64,000 nucleotides of DNA, from positions 2,666,001-2,730,000 of the forward strand of contig NZ_AP026738.1 in NCBI RefSeq assembly GCF_002157685.2. The letters are read 5' to 3'. The notes beneath the pieces were generated by a model that saw only the letters and a program-made list of their open reading frames with translations, searched no databases and was not told the origin of the DNA. The number at the start of each line of letters is the position of its first letter. Position 1 is the first letter of the stretch. Positions 44,259 to 53,219 of the stretch are shown piece by piece. The position numbers were made by a program, and so were the translations under genes. This stretch comes from Comamonas thiooxydans. GTDB taxonomy: Bacteria; Pseudomonadota; Gammaproteobacteria; Burkholderiales; Burkholderiaceae_C.

Positions 44259-45161
44259 TCAAGCAGGGTGTGGTTGATTGCCGAACTTTGCCAGCACCGT
44301 CAGTACGCTGGCGACCGCCGGGTTCAGGGCTGGCAACTGGCGATGGGCGATGGCCATGGGGCGCATCAAGGTGGGCGACAGATGTCGTATCTGAACGCTG
44401 CTCAGTTGCTGCTGCTCTTCCATGGCCTCCAGCGGTAGCAGGGCTGCAGCCTGACCGGCTGCCGCCAGGCTTTTGAGCGCCTCGGTATAGGTCAGCGCAA
44501 TGAACGGGCGAGGACTCAGTCCTGCCTGGCCGAACCAGCCGGCAATCAGTCCGTGCATCTGCGTGGCGGAAGCAAAGCAGGCCCAGGGGCGACTTGCCAG
44601 CCATTCGGGGCTGACCCGTTCGGGGACCTCCCAGGCGGCAGGCAATAGTGCCACCATGGGGTCGTTACGCCAGGGCGTGAGCATGATCTCGGCCGTCTCC
44701 GCCTGCGGGCTGGCGACCAGGCCGATATCGAGAGTTCCGGCCTTGAGGCGCTGCATGGAGTCGGCCGAGCCCACAGCCTCCAGTTTGATGTCAATGCCCG
44801 GGCTGTGACGACTGAGGGCGTCGAGCATCAGCGGAAACAGCCGGATATTGACCCCGGCCGATACGCCTACCTTGACCAGGCCGGCGCGGCCGCTGGCGTG
44901 ACGCTGCACCTGATCGATCAGGTCGTCGCCGGCCTCGAGCAGCTTGCGTCCTTTCTGCACCAGCACCTGGCCGGCCGAAGTCAGCTCTGCTTGGCGCCTG
45001 CCGCGCAGCAACAGCGTGGCGTTCATGCGTGCCTCCAGCTCCTTGATGTGCAGGCTGACCGTGGGTGGCGCCAGATGCAGCGCCTGGGCTGCTGCGGCAA
45101 ATGTGCCGAGATCGGCGATGGCAATCAGCGTCTGCAATTGGTCGAGATTCAGGTTTCGCAT
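44259..45161 (-). CDS. LysR-family transcriptional regulator
   Basis: A 300-residue LysR regulator. The HTH at residues 5-40 is LQTLIAIADLGTFAAAAQALHLAPPTVSLHIKELE (read in pieces LGTFAAAAQALHLAPPTVS). The effector-binding domain follows. ATG 45161 fits the family start; the open frame extends over 100 codons upstream but is non-coding in character. The target is unknown. It lies upstream of the ABC-F gene on the same strand, 168 bp apart. Confidence 0.9.
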   Translation of the reverse strand: MRNLNLDQLQTLIAIADLGTFAAAAQALHLAPPTVSLHIKELEARMNATLLLRGRRQAELTSAGQVLVQKGRKLLEAGDDLIDQVQRHASGRAGLVKVGVSAGVNIRLFPLMLDALSRHSPGIDIKLEAVGSADSMQRLKAGTLDIGLVASPQAETAEIMLTPWRNDPMVALLPAAWEVPERVSPEWLASRPWACFASATQMHGLIAGWFGQAGLSPRPFIALTYTEALKSLAAAGQAAALLPLEAMEEQQQLSSVQIRHLSPTLMRPMAIAHRQLPALNPAVASVLTVLAKFGNQPHPA

Positions 45162-45245
45162 GGGTTTCGAATCAGATTTTCTGAACTGAATAGTCAGATC
45201 ATTCAACTTTACAGATGTTTGGTGGCCAAAGACCATTGGGCGACC

Positions 45246-45449
45246 ATGAAAAATCATCGAATTGAAGACCCTGATACAGGCTATGACGCATTGGATGACA
45301 GGACTGCAACTGAGCCCAAGCACGGGCTTGAAGCCGCAGGATCCGGGGAGGCCCGCGCACGGCGCTGGCTGGCACAAGTCCGGGATTGGCTGGAGCGCGC
45401 CGAGGCGCGAGTGATGGCTGGGTTCAGGGTGCCTCCGAATGGTGGCTGA
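45246..45449 (+). CDS. Small hypothetical protein, uncertain
   Basis: A 67-residue frame beginning MKNHRIEDPDTGYDALDDRT and ending RVPPNGG, with a charged helical middle (ARARRWLAQVRDWLERAEA). It lies 84 bp from and divergent to the LysR gene, the usual position of a LysR target. There is no ribosome site of note and no family match, so it could be spurious. Confidence 0.35.
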   Translation: MKNHRIEDPDTGYDALDDRTATEPKHGLEAAGSGEARARRWLAQVRDWLERAEARVMAGFRVPPNGG

Positions 45450-45582
45450 AGAGGATTCCGGGACGCCCTTCAAAGGGCTGCCGCTTATGGCTGAAGCGCG
45501 GAGGCGATGACGGCAATCCTGTTGTCAGCACTAGGTCGGCGTTACATTGCGGGTTGCTATGTCAGAGAGTCTTGGAGAGCTT

Positions 45583-46008
45583 ATGTTGCTCAAGCAAATT
45601 CAATCCGTCGTGCTGTTCGTCCCTGATATCGACGCTGCGGCCATTTGGTATGCCGAACTGTTTCAGGTGCAGGTGCAGTACGAGAATCATCACTACGCTT
45701 TTATCAGCACGCCGGCATGTCTGATCGGATTTCACCCACTTGATAGCAAGTGCCCCGGCGGAGCCGGTGGGACAACCGTTTACTGGGAGGTGGACGATCT
45801 GCATCTGGCGCGGCAGGAACTCGAGCAACGAGGCGCAGTTTTGTACCGAGGTCCTATCGTCACAAGCCTTGGTGCAGCTGCGGCAATGCTGCTTGATCCC
45901 TTTGGCTGCTCCATAGGGTTGCATCAGGCGCACCCTCATTCCGCGCAAGCGGTCCAGAAATTGCCAGGCACCGCCAGCCAGCAGCCGGAGCCGATGCCTG
46001 GCGAATGA
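45583..46008 (+). CDS. VOC-family (glyoxalase/bleomycin-resistance fold) protein
   Basis: A 141-residue vicinal-oxygen-chelate protein. The beta-alpha-beta-beta-beta pattern is visible in IQSVVLFVPDIDAAAIWYAE, STPACLIGFHPL, TTVYWEVDDLHLARQELEQRG and AAAMLLDPFGCSIGLHQ. Members include glyoxalases, dioxygenases and antibiotic-binding proteins; the substrate is unknown. ATG 45583 follows GGAGAGC. The C-terminal 25 residues are low complexity. Confidence 0.85.
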   Translation: MLLKQIQSVVLFVPDIDAAAIWYAELFQVQVQYENHHYAFISTPACLIGFHPLDSKCPGGAGGTTVYWEVDDLHLARQELEQRGAVLYRGPIVTSLGAAAAMLLDPFGCSIGLHQAHPHSAQAVQKLPGTASQQPEPMPGE

Positions 46009-46123
46009 GCCATCAAGTCAATGTTGAGCCATGCACCGATTTGAGGCCTTTCCCGAGGCTTCCGAATACCAGGATCAAATGTCAGAATTCCGACGTTTTT
46101 GACTTTTGCATCAAGGAGGATCG

Positions 46124-46753
46124 ATGCGTGCACTGGCAGAACTTTTGGAGCGCGACGAGCCGGCCTTGTCGCTGATACAAGCCTGGGCGCAGGATGCGAG
46201 CATTCCTGTCGAATGTCTTCCACCCTCGGCCCAGAGAGACTCCGTATTGCTTGCGTTGCAGGTCACGACACGCTCGCCGCTGGGGGCCATGGCCCATGGA
46301 ACCGGTGGAATTCTCATTGACGGGGGCTGGCTCAGAATGCTGGGCTCGGGGCATCCCAGGCTCACGCGCGATCTCGCGGCGTGGAATCGCGCGCGCAGCA
46401 GCGGATTTTTGCTGATTGCCGACGATGCCGTAGGTGGATTCTTCGCCATCAATGGCGGGGCCCTGGGCGAGGATCTGGGGGCTGTCCATTATCTGGCTCC
46501 AGACACCTGGGCCTGGGAATCGCTGGAGATGAGGCATACGGCGTTTGTACAATGGGCTTTCACGGAGGGGCTGCGCGACTTCTACCGTGATTTGCGTTGG
46601 GAAGGCTGGGAAGCAGAGGTGGCCGGCATGGGCAATGATGCTTGCATGAGCTTCTATCCTTTTCTCTTCACGGAGCAGGGCTCCATACATTCGAGTGCGC
46701 GCAAGCCGGTACCGGCAGCAGAACACTACGCCTTCATGAGCAAGGGTGGATAG
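46124..46753 (+). CDS. DUF2625 protein
   Basis: A 209-residue soluble protein of the DUF2625 family. Recognisable pieces are MRALAELLERDEPALSLIQ, GGILIDGGWLRMLGSGHPRL, FLLIADDAVGGFFAINGGAL and MGNDACMSFYPFLFTEQG. Function is unknown. ATG 46124 has AAGGAGG eight bases upstream. It stands alone between the VOC and DUF1697 genes. Confidence 0.85.
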   Translation: MRALAELLERDEPALSLIQAWAQDASIPVECLPPSAQRDSVLLALQVTTRSPLGAMAHGTGGILIDGGWLRMLGSGHPRLTRDLAAWNRARSSGFLLIADDAVGGFFAINGGALGEDLGAVHYLAPDTWAWESLEMRHTAFVQWAFTEGLRDFYRDLRWEGWEAEVAGMGNDACMSFYPFLFTEQGSIHSSARKPVPAAEHYAFMSKGG

Positions 46754-46841
46754 AAAGAGCCTGCCTGAGCCAAGACAAAGGATGAGATATCAGGTGGCTG
46801 TGTCGCTTTCACCGCCTGCGTGTGACCGGCTCAAGCGGGTA

Positions 46842-47381
46842 TCAGCGCTTTTTCCGTGTCGCAACTTCATGGCGTGCTGTCGCCATTTCAGCTAATTGGG
46901 CAATCGTGTTGATATTTCTGGCCGTACCTTGGGCTGCTGCTGGAATCCTGAGTTTGGAACTGCCCATTCCTGCACCATAAGCGACATAGATCTCGCGCCG
47001 TCCCAACTGCAGTTGTTCGTCCTTGCGACCTTTGAGCTGGGTCAGTGCGTCCGCAGGTGGTGCTTCATCGAGAAAGATGGCAACAGTGCGGTTGCCCGGG
47101 GATTCGGGAAAGGGGTTGTTGGCCAGCACCTCTGCCATTTCCCGTGCCGTGCGCACGATGACATCCACGGGCTTGCCGGCGTAACTGGCCAGGCGTCGCT
47201 CCAATGCCGACTTGAGCTGCTGCTCGGTGCAATCTGCATCCAGTACTACATTGCCGCTGGCAATATAGGTCTGTACCTGTGCAAAACCTTCGGCCTCGCA
47301 CATGGACTTCAACTCTGCCATGGGGAGTTTGCCGGTTCCGCCGACATTGACGGCCCTCAGCAGAGCGACATAGATGGGCAT
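46842..47381 (-). CDS. DUF1697 protein
   Basis: A 179-residue protein of the DUF1697 family: MPIYVALLRAVNVGGTGKLP at the N-terminus, then VQTYIASGNVVLDAD and the C-terminal GMGSSKLRIPAAAQGTARNI. Common in bacteria, function unknown, single globular domain. It faces the DUF2625 gene at its 3' end. Confidence 0.9.
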   Translation of the reverse strand: MPIYVALLRAVNVGGTGKLPMAELKSMCEAEGFAQVQTYIASGNVVLDADCTEQQLKSALERRLASYAGKPVDVIVRTAREMAEVLANNPFPESPGNRTVAIFLDEAPPADALTQLKGRKDEQLQLGRREIYVAYGAGMGSSKLRIPAAAQGTARNINTIAQLAEMATARHEVATRKKR

Positions 47382-47732
<351 letters not shown>

Positions 47733-48440
47733 TCAGTTCGGATAGAGGTTTGCCGTTTGTCTGGACTCGATTGTCTGCTCGAGACTGGTGCCAGAAACGG
47801 CCTGTGCGGTAGACGGTGCAGGGCTGCCTTGTGCCGAAGCATCCGGCCCGTAGTTGTTGCGCCGCTCTTCTACGGTCATGGATTGAGGGCATTTCGAACC
47901 CGTGATCTCAAGTGCCACGCGAGCGGCAGGATCCATGCAGTCCATAGCCAGCGAGGCTGCCTTCATGCCCTTGTTCCAGAGCTCACGGCTCATTTTCAGG
48001 CGCTTGCAATGCTCGTCCGTCCAGGTTGTGCCGAAGCTCACGCCAAAGCCAGGGCCGTTGGCACTGCCGCTGCTGCTGCCCATGCAGGTGTCATTGCTGG
48101 TTGTGAGGTTGGGACCGCTCACGCTGGGAACGTTCTTCACGGTGTAGGTACCGCTGTACTCGACGATGTTCCTGGATGTCCCGGATACCGTGTTGTTCAG
48201 GTTCTGCGTGGTGGTTCCGCTGGTCGTGATGTTTTGATCCGAGCTTGAGGTCGACCTGCTTTCGATGCTGGATACCGATCGGCTGTCCGCCGCAGCAACC
48301 GGATTCACGATGGTGATGGATTGATTCTGTTGTGCTCCCACTGATGAGGAGCTGGAGAGGCTTTGTGCACTGCTATCGGCATTCTGCGCAAAGCTGCACA
48401 AAGGGACACAAAGGCTTAGCAAGGCTATTGAGGCTTTCAT
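47733..48440 (-). CDS. Secreted Ser-rich protein with a four-cysteine domain
   Basis: A 235-residue protein. Signal peptide MKASIALLSLCVPLCSFAQ, then a Ser/Thr/Asn-rich linker of about 75 residues, then a compact domain (about 105-185) with four cysteines in NDTCMGSSSGSAN, TDEHCKRLKMS, AMDCMDPAAR and GSKCPQSM. The domain core GPGFGVSFGTTWTDEHC recalls a conserved motif I have seen in unnamed proteobacterial and phage proteins, but I cannot name it. ATG 48440 has AAGGAG nine bases upstream. It lies directly downstream of the Gly/Ser polymer gene, probably in one transcript. Confidence 0.75.
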   Translation of the reverse strand: MKASIALLSLCVPLCSFAQNADSSAQSLSSSSSVGAQQNQSITIVNPVAAADSRSVSSIESRSTSSSDQNITTSGTTTQNLNNTVSGTSRNIVEYSGTYTVKNVPSVSGPNLTTSNDTCMGSSSGSANGPGFGVSFGTTWTDEHCKRLKMSRELWNKGMKAASLAMDCMDPAARVALEITGSKCPQSMTVEERRNNYGPDASAQGSPAPSTAQAVSGTSLEQTIESRQTANLYPN

Positions 48441-48519
48441 GCTGTTTCTCCTTTGTCCCCGAGTCTTGACTTGGGAGGCCTCAACTCGGGGGCAATACAA
48501 CTGAGTTCGCGGACCTTAT

Positions 48520-49194
48520 CTAGTTGGCGGCCGAGTTCGCCCATCCATAAGCATTGCCCGAAGTTCCACCACCATTGGAGCCTCCGAAGGCTGTGCCCAG
48601 GCTGAAGCCGGTAGTTGTCGCGTTGCCGACAGAGGAGGCACCAGAGTTATTGTTGGTCGAGGTTCCTCCCGGACCCGAGATCGCCTGCGAGTTCCCGCCA
48701 AAGTTGGAGTTGGTATGGGCAGTGCTGTTCACCGCCGCAATGCCGTTGCCGATGGATGCAGTTCCAGCCACGTTGTTGGTGCTCGAGTTTGCGTAGCCTC
48801 CGGCGCCACCGCTGACCAACTTGCCGGGAGCGTGGCCGAGGTAATTGCTACCTACGTCCGAATGTGCGTTGGCGTTGGTGGTTCCGTAGCCGCCGGCAAC
48901 GCCGCCTCCGCTGGTCGCAGCAAGACTGTTGACGGTTCCTGTGGTGGAGGCGCTTCCGCCGACACTCGATTGGCCCGAGGCCACAGGCCCCCAGGAGCCG
49001 GTGGTGCCGGTGCTGGTTCCAAAGCCGCTTGCTTGAGCGCTGGCCTTCGCACTATTGAAGCTCACAGCGCTGCCCGTGCCGGAGCTGGCAACCGAGGAAT
49101 AAGTTCCTGAGGACGCATTGGTCCCCGTGTTGGTCGCAGCAGATGCCACACCAGCCAAGGCAGCAACCGCCATGAAAATCAGAGACTTTTTCAT
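48520..49194 (-). CDS. Secreted Gly/Ser/Thr/Ala/Asn low-complexity protein
   Basis: A 224-residue protein with signal peptide MKKSLIFMAVAALAGVASA. The mature part (about 205 residues) contains no Cys, Glu or Arg, one Asp (HSDVG) and two Lys. It is built almost entirely from Gly, Ser, Thr, Ala, Asn and Val, with scattered aromatic residues (FGTSTG, GGYGTT, GGYANS, YGWANS). This composition suggests an extended, adhesive or fibre-forming surface or secreted material. ATG 49194 is chosen, with AAAGGA eight bases upstream; an ATG two codons earlier would overlap that site. It is followed 79 bp later by the four-cysteine secreted protein gene. Confidence 0.75.
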   Translation of the reverse strand: MKKSLIFMAVAALAGVASAATNTGTNASSGTYSSVASSGTGSAVSFNSAKASAQASGFGTSTGTTGSWGPVASGQSSVGGSASTTGTVNSLAATSGGGVAGGYGTTNANAHSDVGSNYLGHAPGKLVSGGAGGYANSSTNNVAGTASIGNGIAAVNSTAHTNSNFGGNSQAISGPGGTSTNNNSGASSVGNATTTGFSLGTAFGGSNGGGTSGNAYGWANSAAN

Positions 49195-49917
49195 GATCAT
49201 TCCTTTGAACAGCGATTTCTCAGACCACGGGGATGAATTCAGGCGAAGACCATTTGTCATTGGAAAATGATCAATGCCAACCGGAGTTGCGTTTTGGCTT
49301 CTCAGATGTCTGTTCCAAAACGTTCTTTCGGTTAATGGCAGTTTCAATAAGCTGGATGAAAACAGAAATACCTTGTTTGGGCACGAAATAGGATTCTGTT
49401 GATCTGCTATTGTTATTTGTGCAATTTATTGAAATCTAGAACTGCATTGCTATCAACAATGAAGCTAAATCAGATGATTTCATTATTGTTTTTAAGTGTA
49501 ATTTTTAAAACAATATAATCGTCTGTATTCGAATAGATGTATGCGGAAAATATTCCTGAGAAGAAAAAATCCTTGTTTTATTTGATTTTAATACCGATAT
49601 CGAGTGGTTTTTAATTGTAAAGAATGTAGTGTCCTATTTGATTGAATAGTGCTTCATGAATTGATTGCCGTTTTTGAGTTTTCATGGAAGCCGAAAGACG
49701 ATCACTCAGGAATGGTGCTTGTGGTTTGTCATGTCCGATGTCGGGACGAGCCTAATCCGGCCCAGATTCTTGTTGCAAGCCAATGGGCGGCAATACGGTT
49801 GCTCCTCGGCAAGTTCAAGATATCGCCGCAAGTTGCTGGCAGTCGTTTCAATGTCATTCCTCGCAGGCGCGAGCGACGGGATTTTCCGTCCCGGTCGCCC
49901 GCCAGAGCTTCAGGCCC
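49195..49917. other. Intergenic stretch, strongly AT-rich from about 49370 to 49640
   Basis: This 720-base gap holds the upstream region of the secreted-protein pair and the 3' side of ttrA. About 49370-49640 is far richer in A/T than anything nearby, with many short runs of A and T. No gene, tRNA or defined repeat is recognised. Positions 49640-49917 return to normal composition, with only unconvincing open frames. Confidence 0.7.
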
Positions 49918-52900
49918 TTATGAAGCCTTTCTCACTTTCACTGGCAACCCTTGCCTGACCACTGCTCCCGACACCCAGTCGATCCAGACATTGTCCTTTG
50001 CCGGTCGGGTTGGATCGACAAAGCCCAGAGCATTGAGATTCACGCCATTGCCGTGCTGTGGGTTGGCATGGGTGGGCTGGCCGTCAACCTTGTGAGCCAC
50101 GGTGCCCAGTTGCTTGTGACCGTAGCCGTGCTCAATGGCGATCGCACCGGGCGCAATACCAGCGCGTACCAAGGCCACGCCTTGGAGTTTGCCGCCGGGG
50201 GTGCTGAGTTCGATGTGGTCGCCATTGGCGATGCCCAGTTTTGCCGCGTCGGCCTTGTTGATGCTCACAGGATTGTGAGGGTGCACCTGGCGCAGGCGTG
50301 AGGCGGCGATGGACATGCTGCTCATCAAGTTGGACTTGTAGCTGGTCATGGTCAGCGGCCAGTCTTGTTCGGAAAACACTTGGCGCATGTCCGAGCCGTC
50401 GGCCAGGCGCGTGGGGTACCAGGTGGGGCAGCCGCTGTAGCGCTCGCCGGTCATGGAGTGGCGCATCCTGGACAGACCTTCGTGCCAGAAAGTGGCCGGG
50501 AACTTGGCCTGAAGCTTGAGCTGGTCGTCTTTCCATGCGTCTTCAACCCTGTCGAAGCGGCCGCCACGGCTCATGACCATGGCGACGCGGCGCACTTCTT
50601 CGGGGGCGACACGCTGCTCCAGCGATGGCATCCATTTCTCGAGGCCGGTGATTTTTATGTCGTCATCGCTGGCTTCGGGTACAGGCTTGCCGGCCTGATA
50701 GGCGATATTGCACATGCCGCGCAGGTAGAAGTCTTCGGCGTTTTCCAGGTCCAGCAGCTCGCCTTGCTTGGTGCTCATCGCATTCTTGCCAAAACCTGGC
50801 AGACCCAATTGCTTGGCCACGGCAAAGATGAAGGTCTCGAAGCTGATGGTTTGGCCGTCTGCCGTTTTGGCAGTGGCGGCTTCTACCGTGGGCCAGCGCA
50901 CTGTGCTGCTCTTGGCTACGACGTCGGCCCAGGGCGCTCCAATGCCCCAGCTCTCATAGGTGACGGTGTCTGGCACGATGTAGTCGGCCAGAGCAGAGGT
51001 CTCGTTGATGAAGGGGTCCACCGAGACAAACAGCGGTAGCTTCTTCACGTCCTTGACCGAGTCTGCCAGGGCATTCTCGAAGCCGCACATGGCATAGATG
51101 GGGTTGCTGATGTGGTTGATCCAGGCTTTGACCGGGTAGGGGTAGCCCAGCATGCCGGCGGCCAGCATCTCGCTGGAAAGGCCGCCAGGCGCGGGGTACC
51201 AGGGCGCCTTGGCGGGGTAGGGGTTCTGGCCCGCTTCCTTTTTGCGCTTGAATTCGCTGGTCTTTTCGTAAGGGAAGCGGGTGCGTGACAGGGCCACGCC
51301 CCGGGGTTTGACTGCGCCTTCAAACTGCGCAAAGTTGTATCGCGGTCCCGGGCCAAAGGGGCCGAACGGGCCGGCATCCATGACCCAGCCGCCGCGCACA
51401 TTGAGGTTGCCGATGAGGTTGTTGAGCATGGCAATGGCATAGGCGGTGTAAAAGCCCGAGCCATTCATGGTGCCGCCGTGCGAGTTGGCCACGGCCTGTT
51501 TGCCATGACTGGTGAATTCGCGCGCCAACTCCTCGATCTCCTTGACGGGCACGCCGCACAGGGTCGCGTATTCCTCCAGCGTCTTCCTGTGTGCTTCGGC
51601 GCGCAGTTTGACAAAGGCGGTGCAGACGGCGATAGGCGCAGGCTCTTCGGTGGCGTCGGCAGCCTTGATGGGTGTGAATTCGCGCTCGGCAACCAGTTCG
51701 GCGGGTTGGGCCACGGTATGAGCGGCAAGGCTGCCATCGCTCAGCTGCACCACATACACATCTTCGGCGGGTGTTTTTTCGTCGATAGAGTCTGGCATGG
51801 GCAGACCAATGTCCGCGCCGCGCAGGAACTGGCCGTAGCGCGGATGCTTGGGCTCGTTGACCAGCAAGTGGGTGGCGTTGCTCCAGCTGGCTTCGCCGAC
51901 GCTAGCCATGGCTGCGGGGCCGGGCTGGGTCAGAAACTGCTTGTCATAGCGCTCGTTGTCGATGATCCAGCGGATCAGACCCATGGCCAGTGCCAGGTCG
52001 CTGCCGGGTTTGACGGGCAGCCATCGGTTGTTGTCACCTGCCGCATGACTGGACGAAGTGGGCAGCATGGGCGAGACCACCACGTATCGATAGGTATTCT
52101 CGCCGCGCGAGCGGGCTTCGGCCAGCTCGCGGCCCACGCGCTGGAACGGATTGCCGGACTGGGCCGGCGAGGTGCCGATGAACAGGCCAAAACGCGAATG
52201 CGTCCAGTCCGGCTTGCCGTGGGGCATGCCGGCCATATCGCCCAGCGCCGCGCCCGTGCCCACCCGGTAGGTCTGGCCGCAGTAAGAGCCGTGGTTGGAC
52301 ACATTGATGGTGCCGAACGATTGTTTGGCAAAGCGGTTGACCAGCGGGGTGCGGCCTTCGTTGGCGGCCTCCGTCACCAGCAATTGGTTGGACTTGGGGC
52401 CGTATTCGGGATTGGCTTCATCGATCAACGTGCTGACGTCGCGGATGGCTCGCAGGCCGTCCACATGGCCTTCGCCGAAGAGATCGCCGCCTTCGCAGAT
52501 TTCCTGAACCAGCTCTTCGAGCGTGATGCTCTTCCACTGGCCGGAGCCGCGTGGACCGACGCGCTTGAGCGGCTTGAGAACGCGGTGTGGTGCTTTTTGG
52601 TGTTCGAGCATGGCCGATCCACGGGCGCAACTGGTGGCACGTCCTTCCAGACCGTTGTCACCGCCCAGCATGGCATAGACCTCGCGGACCGGTGTTTCCA
52701 TGGGCGCGGGGTGGGTGGTGGCCAGCGGGTGATAAGGGTTGCCGGCGATACGGATGATCCGGTTGTCGGCAGTATCGACGCGCACACGAACGCCGCATTG
52801 TGTCCAGCAGCCCAGGCAAGAAGAGGGGCTGACCACCTGGCCGGGCTGGGTCGTCAGCTTGCCGCTGACGGGGTCTATACGGAATTCGGGCGTCAGCGAG

Positions 52901-53112
52901 TTGCCGCGCGTGGCACTTTGGGTGGCTTTGCCCGAGCTGCCGGTGATCAGTCCCTTGGCTCCCTTGGCCACGGTTTCGCCATAGCCAGCGGCAAAAGCCG
53001 CCAGGCCGCCTGCGACGGCGCCGCCGCGCAGCAGCATGCGGCGGCGGCCGGCATCGGTACGATCGGCCTCGACGTCTTGTGATTGTCCAGGGGAGAGTTT
53101 CTTGTCATTCAT
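49918..53112 (-). CDS. ttrA: TtrA, molybdopterin catalytic subunit of tetrathionate reductase
   Basis: A 1064-residue DMSO-reductase-family enzyme. A twin-arginine signal (RRRMLLRGG, residues 23-31) sends the folded protein out with TtrB. The [4Fe-4S] ligands are Cys99, Cys102, Cys106 and Cys162 (SSCLGCWTQCGV, TSCARG). The likely Mo ligand is Cys278 in NHGSYCGQTYRVG. The gene order ttrB-ttrC-ttrA equals that of Salmonella, supporting tetrathionate as substrate; thiosulfate or arsenate-type activity cannot be excluded. ATG 53112 has AAGGGCAAG upstream. A 107-bp gap to ttrC holds a family 2 repeat remnant. Confidence 0.92.
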   Translation of the reverse strand: MNDKKLSPGQSQDVEADRTDAGRRRMLLRGGAVAGGLAAFAAGYGETVAKGAKGLITGSSGKATQSATRGNSLTPEFRIDPVSGKLTTQPGQVVSPSSCLGCWTQCGVRVRVDTADNRIIRIAGNPYHPLATTHPAPMETPVREVYAMLGGDNGLEGRATSCARGSAMLEHQKAPHRVLKPLKRVGPRGSGQWKSITLEELVQEICEGGDLFGEGHVDGLRAIRDVSTLIDEANPEYGPKSNQLLVTEAANEGRTPLVNRFAKQSFGTINVSNHGSYCGQTYRVGTGAALGDMAGMPHGKPDWTHSRFGLFIGTSPAQSGNPFQRVGRELAEARSRGENTYRYVVVSPMLPTSSSHAAGDNNRWLPVKPGSDLALAMGLIRWIIDNERYDKQFLTQPGPAAMASVGEASWSNATHLLVNEPKHPRYGQFLRGADIGLPMPDSIDEKTPAEDVYVVQLSDGSLAAHTVAQPAELVAEREFTPIKAADATEEPAPIAVCTAFVKLRAEAHRKTLEEYATLCGVPVKEIEELAREFTSHGKQAVANSHGGTMNGSGFYTAYAIAMLNNLIGNLNVRGGWVMDAGPFGPFGPGPRYNFAQFEGAVKPRGVALSRTRFPYEKTSEFKRKKEAGQNPYPAKAPWYPAPGGLSSEMLAAGMLGYPYPVKAWINHISNPIYAMCGFENALADSVKDVKKLPLFVSVDPFINETSALADYIVPDTVTYESWGIGAPWADVVAKSSTVRWPTVEAATAKTADGQTISFETFIFAVAKQLGLPGFGKNAMSTKQGELLDLENAEDFYLRGMCNIAYQAGKPVPEASDDDIKITGLEKWMPSLEQRVAPEEVRRVAMVMSRGGRFDRVEDAWKDDQLKLQAKFPATFWHEGLSRMRHSMTGERYSGCPTWYPTRLADGSDMRQVFSEQDWPLTMTSYKSNLMSSMSIAASRLRQVHPHNPVSINKADAAKLGIANGDHIELSTPGGKLQGVALVRAGIAPGAIAIEHGYGHKQLGTVAHKVDGQPTHANPQHGNGVNLNALGFVDPTRPAKDNVWIDWVSGAVVRQGLPVKVRKAS

Positions 53113-53149
53113 GGTCTTGCCCTTTGTGTGAGGGAAGGGCAAGCGCTGC

Positions 53150-53215
53150 AGCGTTTCTATGGTTTTGAGAGCTGCTGGCGCTTGCTGGTATTGCGTTAGA
53201 TGCGTACTTGGCTTG
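53150..53215 (+). repeat. Dispersed repeat family 2, degenerate copy in ttrC-ttrA gap
   Basis: GAGCTGCTGGCGCTTGCTGG then GCGTTAGATGC matches the theme seen at 58755 and 62848. It sits inside the operon, between ttrC and ttrA. Confidence 0.45.
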
Positions 53216-53219
53216 GTTT

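Noticed and set aside
51478..53082. 534-residue plus-strand open frame inside ttrA
   Set aside because: Long antisense frame caused by GC-rich codon use in ttrA; no family motifs.
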